This document shows, piece by piece, positions 62,223 to 64,000 of a stretch of 64,000 nt of DNA. Position numbers and translations under genes: made by a program. The first letter of the stretch is position 1. The number at the start of each line of letters is the position of its first letter. This DNA is from CALFER01 sp964472395. GTDB taxonomy: Bacteria > CSSED10-310 > CALFER01. The stretch covers positions 53,366 to 117,365 of the forward strand of contig CAYYMM010000003.1 of assembly GCA_964472395.1 (NCBI GenBank), in the 5' to 3' direction. The notes under the pieces were generated by a model. That model was not told the DNA's origin. It searched no databases and saw only the letters and a list, made by a program, of their open reading frames with translations.

Positions 62223-62618
62223 ATGGCGAATCGGAAACCCACATTCACAGTATTCGTTCTGACGATCGCGGTGTGCATGCCGGTGTTTCTGTTCTTCGCG
62301 TCGATCTGCCTCTGCCGTGCGCATGACGATTCCCGGTGCGGCGATCATGCCTGTTGTTGTGAAACGATGCCGGGTTCCGAATCGAGGCATGCCACATGCG
62401 GCTGCGTAATGTGCAGTGCCGACCCGATGCCTCTGATCCCTCCGCCACAGATTCTCACCCTGCATCTCGTCCGCACCGCAGAACTCATGCCGGATATGAT
62501 CATCCCGCCCCTGTCCGCGTTCAAGCCCTTGATTCTGCGGTCAGGAGCGCCTCCGCCGGATACGCTCGAGAGTGACCGATCCTGTGCCGTGGCCCGATCG
62601 GTCGTTCTGCGCATTTAG
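62223..62618 (+). CDS. small Cys-rich secreted or membrane protein
   Basis: 131 residues. One N-terminal membrane/signal segment (FTVFVLTIAVCMPVFLFFAS) is followed by a Cys/His-rich stretch (DDSRCGDHACCCETMPGSE, then HATCGCVMCSADP) and a Pro-rich tail. The Cys/His density suggests metal or redox sensing at the cell surface. No family is assigned. It has a moderate ribosome binding site (GGGAGAG). Two downstream genes, an OB-like lipoprotein and an FtsX-like permease, may belong to the same module. Confidence 0.6.
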   Translation: MANRKPTFTVFVLTIAVCMPVFLFFASICLCRAHDDSRCGDHACCCETMPGSESRHATCGCVMCSADPMPLIPPPQILTLHLVRTAELMPDMIIPPLSAFKPLILRSGAPPPDTLESDRSCAVARSVVLRI

Positions 62619-62631
62619 ACCGTTCCGGTCT
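62617..62631 (+). terminator. weak hairpin after the Cys-rich gene
   Basis: A 5-bp stem AGACC/GGTCT with a GTTCC loop overlaps the stop codon and is followed by GTTT. It is short and T-poor, so termination here is uncertain. Confidence 0.25.
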
Positions 62632-62742
62632 GTTTCAACGTTGTAATCTCTGAAAATCCAAATCGCATATCGGCATGCCGGTCATTGACCCGTACTGCTC
62701 AGGTACGAATCACTATCGGGCATGCAGAGAAAGGTTCAATGT

Positions 62743-63159
62743 ATGAAATCGATGCAACGATCCCATGCCATTCACCGGATCGGAATCAACTCGGTCATCT
62801 GTGTCATTCCGATCACAATCCTGGGGTTCGCGGTGATGCTCTCGGGATGTTCCAGCGCCCGAACGATGGACCTCGGCGTGTCCATCCCCTCCGACGTACA
62901 ACTCGTGACGCTTTCGAGCGTGCTGGCGTCTCCTTCGAGTATCAATGGAAAAACATTCGCCGTCAAAGGCGTGATCTCCTCACAATGCGCATCCCTGTGC
63001 GACTTCGTTCTGAAGGACGGAGTCCATAAAGCCACCATTTACCCGCAGGGATTCAAGTTCCCGAAACTGCCCGTCGGAAAACCGGTCACCGTTTACGTCC
63101 AGGCAACGGTCGGGGATGAACAGATTGTTCTGTCCGCTCTCGGACTGACGATCGGATGA
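62743..63159 (+). CDS. OB-like lipoprotein next to an FtsX-type permease
   Basis: 138 residues. Lipobox AVMLSGC near residue 35, then LVTLSSVLASPSSINGKT, FAVKGVISSQCASLCDFVL and VTVYVQATVGDEQIVLSALGL. The short beta-rich domain resembles OB-fold-like binding proteins; the paired Cys (QCASLCDF) could bind a metal. It has AAAGG about 9 nt upstream. The stop is 8 bp before the permease start, so the two are likely cotranscribed. Role unknown. Confidence 0.7.
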   Translation: MKSMQRSHAIHRIGINSVICVIPITILGFAVMLSGCSSARTMDLGVSIPSDVQLVTLSSVLASPSSINGKTFAVKGVISSQCASLCDFVLKDGVHKATIYPQGFKFPKLPVGKPVTVYVQATVGDEQIVLSALGLTIG

Positions 63160-63167
63160 GGTGGCGG

Positions 63168-64000
63168 ATGACCTTCATGACGGTTTCCTGGAGTAATCTG
63201 CGCCGCAACCCGATTCGAAGTGTGCTCACCGGATTGAGCCTCGCTGTCTCCGCCATCACACTCACGGTCGTTCTCGGACTCGACAAGGGATACTCCTCCG
63301 CAGTCACCGACGAACTGGTGAACAAGACCGGGGTTCACATGTATATCACGAAGGAAGGGTGCCCGATCGAAGCCGCTTCGGTGATTGCCCAGGGAGGTCT
63401 CAGTCCGCTCTATGTCGCCGAAGACCTGACCGAACGTCTGCTCCGGCACCCGAACGTCGATGTGATCATGCCGTTTCAGCTCTTCACGGTGACCATCGAG
63501 GACGGTTCGCGAACCGACATTTTCATGGGCATCACGGACACGATTCAGAAGATCCGGCCCGACTGGGCGTTCAAATCCGGAGGCTGGTTCGAATCTGAAT
63601 CGTCCATCATCCTGGGAGCGGAACTCGCCCGCATCGAAAGCCTCGCGGTGGGCGACCGGACATACTCGGAGCAGTTTGATCGCGAGTTTACGGTTTCCGG
63701 CATTCTGGAGCGAAACTACAGTCAGGACGATGGAACGATGTTCATACCCCTCAAGACGGCTCAGAAACTGGTCGATCGTGAGGGCAAATTAACGGCGATC
63801 GCCGTCAAGCTGAAAGATATCGGGAAGCTGGATCAGAGCCGGAACGAGATTCGGGCCATGTTGCCGGCGGACTATTTCGTGCTGGGCTCACGGGAACTCA
63901 GCGAAGGGATCCTGCAATTTTTCAAATCGACCCGGGTGATCATGTTCGTGATGGTCGGGGTCGCGTTTGTCATCTCGCTCTTCGGAATCATCAACACCAT
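63168..64000 (+). CDS. FtsX-like (MacB/LolC-type) permease, partial at window end
   Basis: At least 277 residues, cut by the window end. It opens with the MacB/LolC-type segment TVSWSNLRRNPIRSVLTG and a first membrane helix (LAVSAITLTVVLGLDKGYSS). A periplasmic domain of about 200 residues follows (VDVIMPFQLFTVTIEDGSRT, FTVSGILERNYSQDDGTMF), and a second membrane helix begins near the end (VIMFVMVGVAFVISLFGI). Such permeases pair with an ATPase to move lipoproteins or small molecules; the ATPase is not in the window. The start at MTFMTV is preferred for GAGG 6 nt before it; ATG at 63156 is the alternative. Confidence 0.85.
   Translation, partial: MTFMTVSWSNLRRNPIRSVLTGLSLAVSAITLTVVLGLDKGYSSAVTDELVNKTGVHMYITKEGCPIEAASVIAQGGLSPLYVAEDLTERLLRHPNVDVIMPFQLFTVTIEDGSRTDIFMGITDTIQKIRPDWAFKSGGWFESESSIILGAELARIESLAVGDRTYSEQFDREFTVSGILERNYSQDDGTMFIPLKTAQKLVDREGKLTAIAVKLKDIGKLDQSRNEIRAMLPADYFVLGSRELSEGILQFFKSTRVIMFVMVGVAFVISLFGIINT

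Overview
The window is a gene-dense stretch (roughly mid-to-high GC, with more AT-rich patches near 1-1440, 2900-3690 and 30400-31500) from what looks like an uncultivated, Gram-negative, probably anaerobic bacterium. The evidence is many signal-peptide and lipobox proteins, an FtsX-type permease, and a large iron-sulfur/Mrp/NifX cluster of the type found in anaerobes. No rRNA, tRNA or ribosomal protein gene is present, so the phylum cannot be fixed from this window. The combination of large secreted beta-helix, kelch and gingipain-type proteins with one recurring C-terminal module suggests a deep-branching environmental lineage rather than a well-studied genus.

Layout. 0.4-1.1 kb: a VapC/Phd-type toxin-antitoxin pair with a promoter/operator. 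1.4-8 kb: a secreted kelch-repeat protein, an Mrp-type ATPase, a CPA2 cation/proton antiporter and two membrane-anchored paralogues. 8-19 kb: a secretome block (GH44-type glycosidase, lipoprotein, two proteins with the shared C-terminal module, one of them a 1612-residue C25-type peptidase). 19-28.6 kb: a PAS hybrid histidine kinase, AraC/GyrI regulator, three acetyltransferases, a QueG-like Fe-S protein and an ABC-2 exporter. 28.8-39.3 kb: beta-helix proteins, an IS4-type transposase relic, a DEAD-box helicase followed by a tandem/inverted repeat array, and an ankyrin-metallohydrolase fusion. 39.5-44.4 kb: a BTAD/NB-ARC/TPR regulator and a PfpI-like secreted protein. 44.5-53.4 kb: a nine-gene operon of NifX-fold proteins, MinD/ferredoxin ATPases, a NifU-Mrp fusion, a radical SAM protein and an FmdB-type zinc ribbon, preceded by a sigma-54 promoter matching all consensus positions and an adjacent sigma-54 activator. 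53.5-60.2 kb: a beta-helix protein, a sulfatase-fold lipoprotein and a large unrecognised lipoprotein. 60.4-64 kb: a GAF/GAF/HD-GYP protein, small secreted proteins and a truncated FtsX-like permease.

The two strongest system-level signals are these. (1) The sigma-54-controlled cluster (44507-51917) resembles the Desulfovibrio orange-protein (ORP) operons, with extra genes and a NifU-Mrp fusion; by inference it assembles or inserts a metal-sulfur cluster. (2) A C-terminal module of about 110 residues, ending in or near F-G-W/Y, is carried by six secreted proteins and in divergent form by a seventh. Their N-terminal parts are unrelated, so the module may be a lineage-specific sorting or anchoring domain. 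In addition, three unrelated genes have a -10-like hexamer exactly 6 nt before the ATG and no evident Shine-Dalgarno, suggesting leaderless transcripts.
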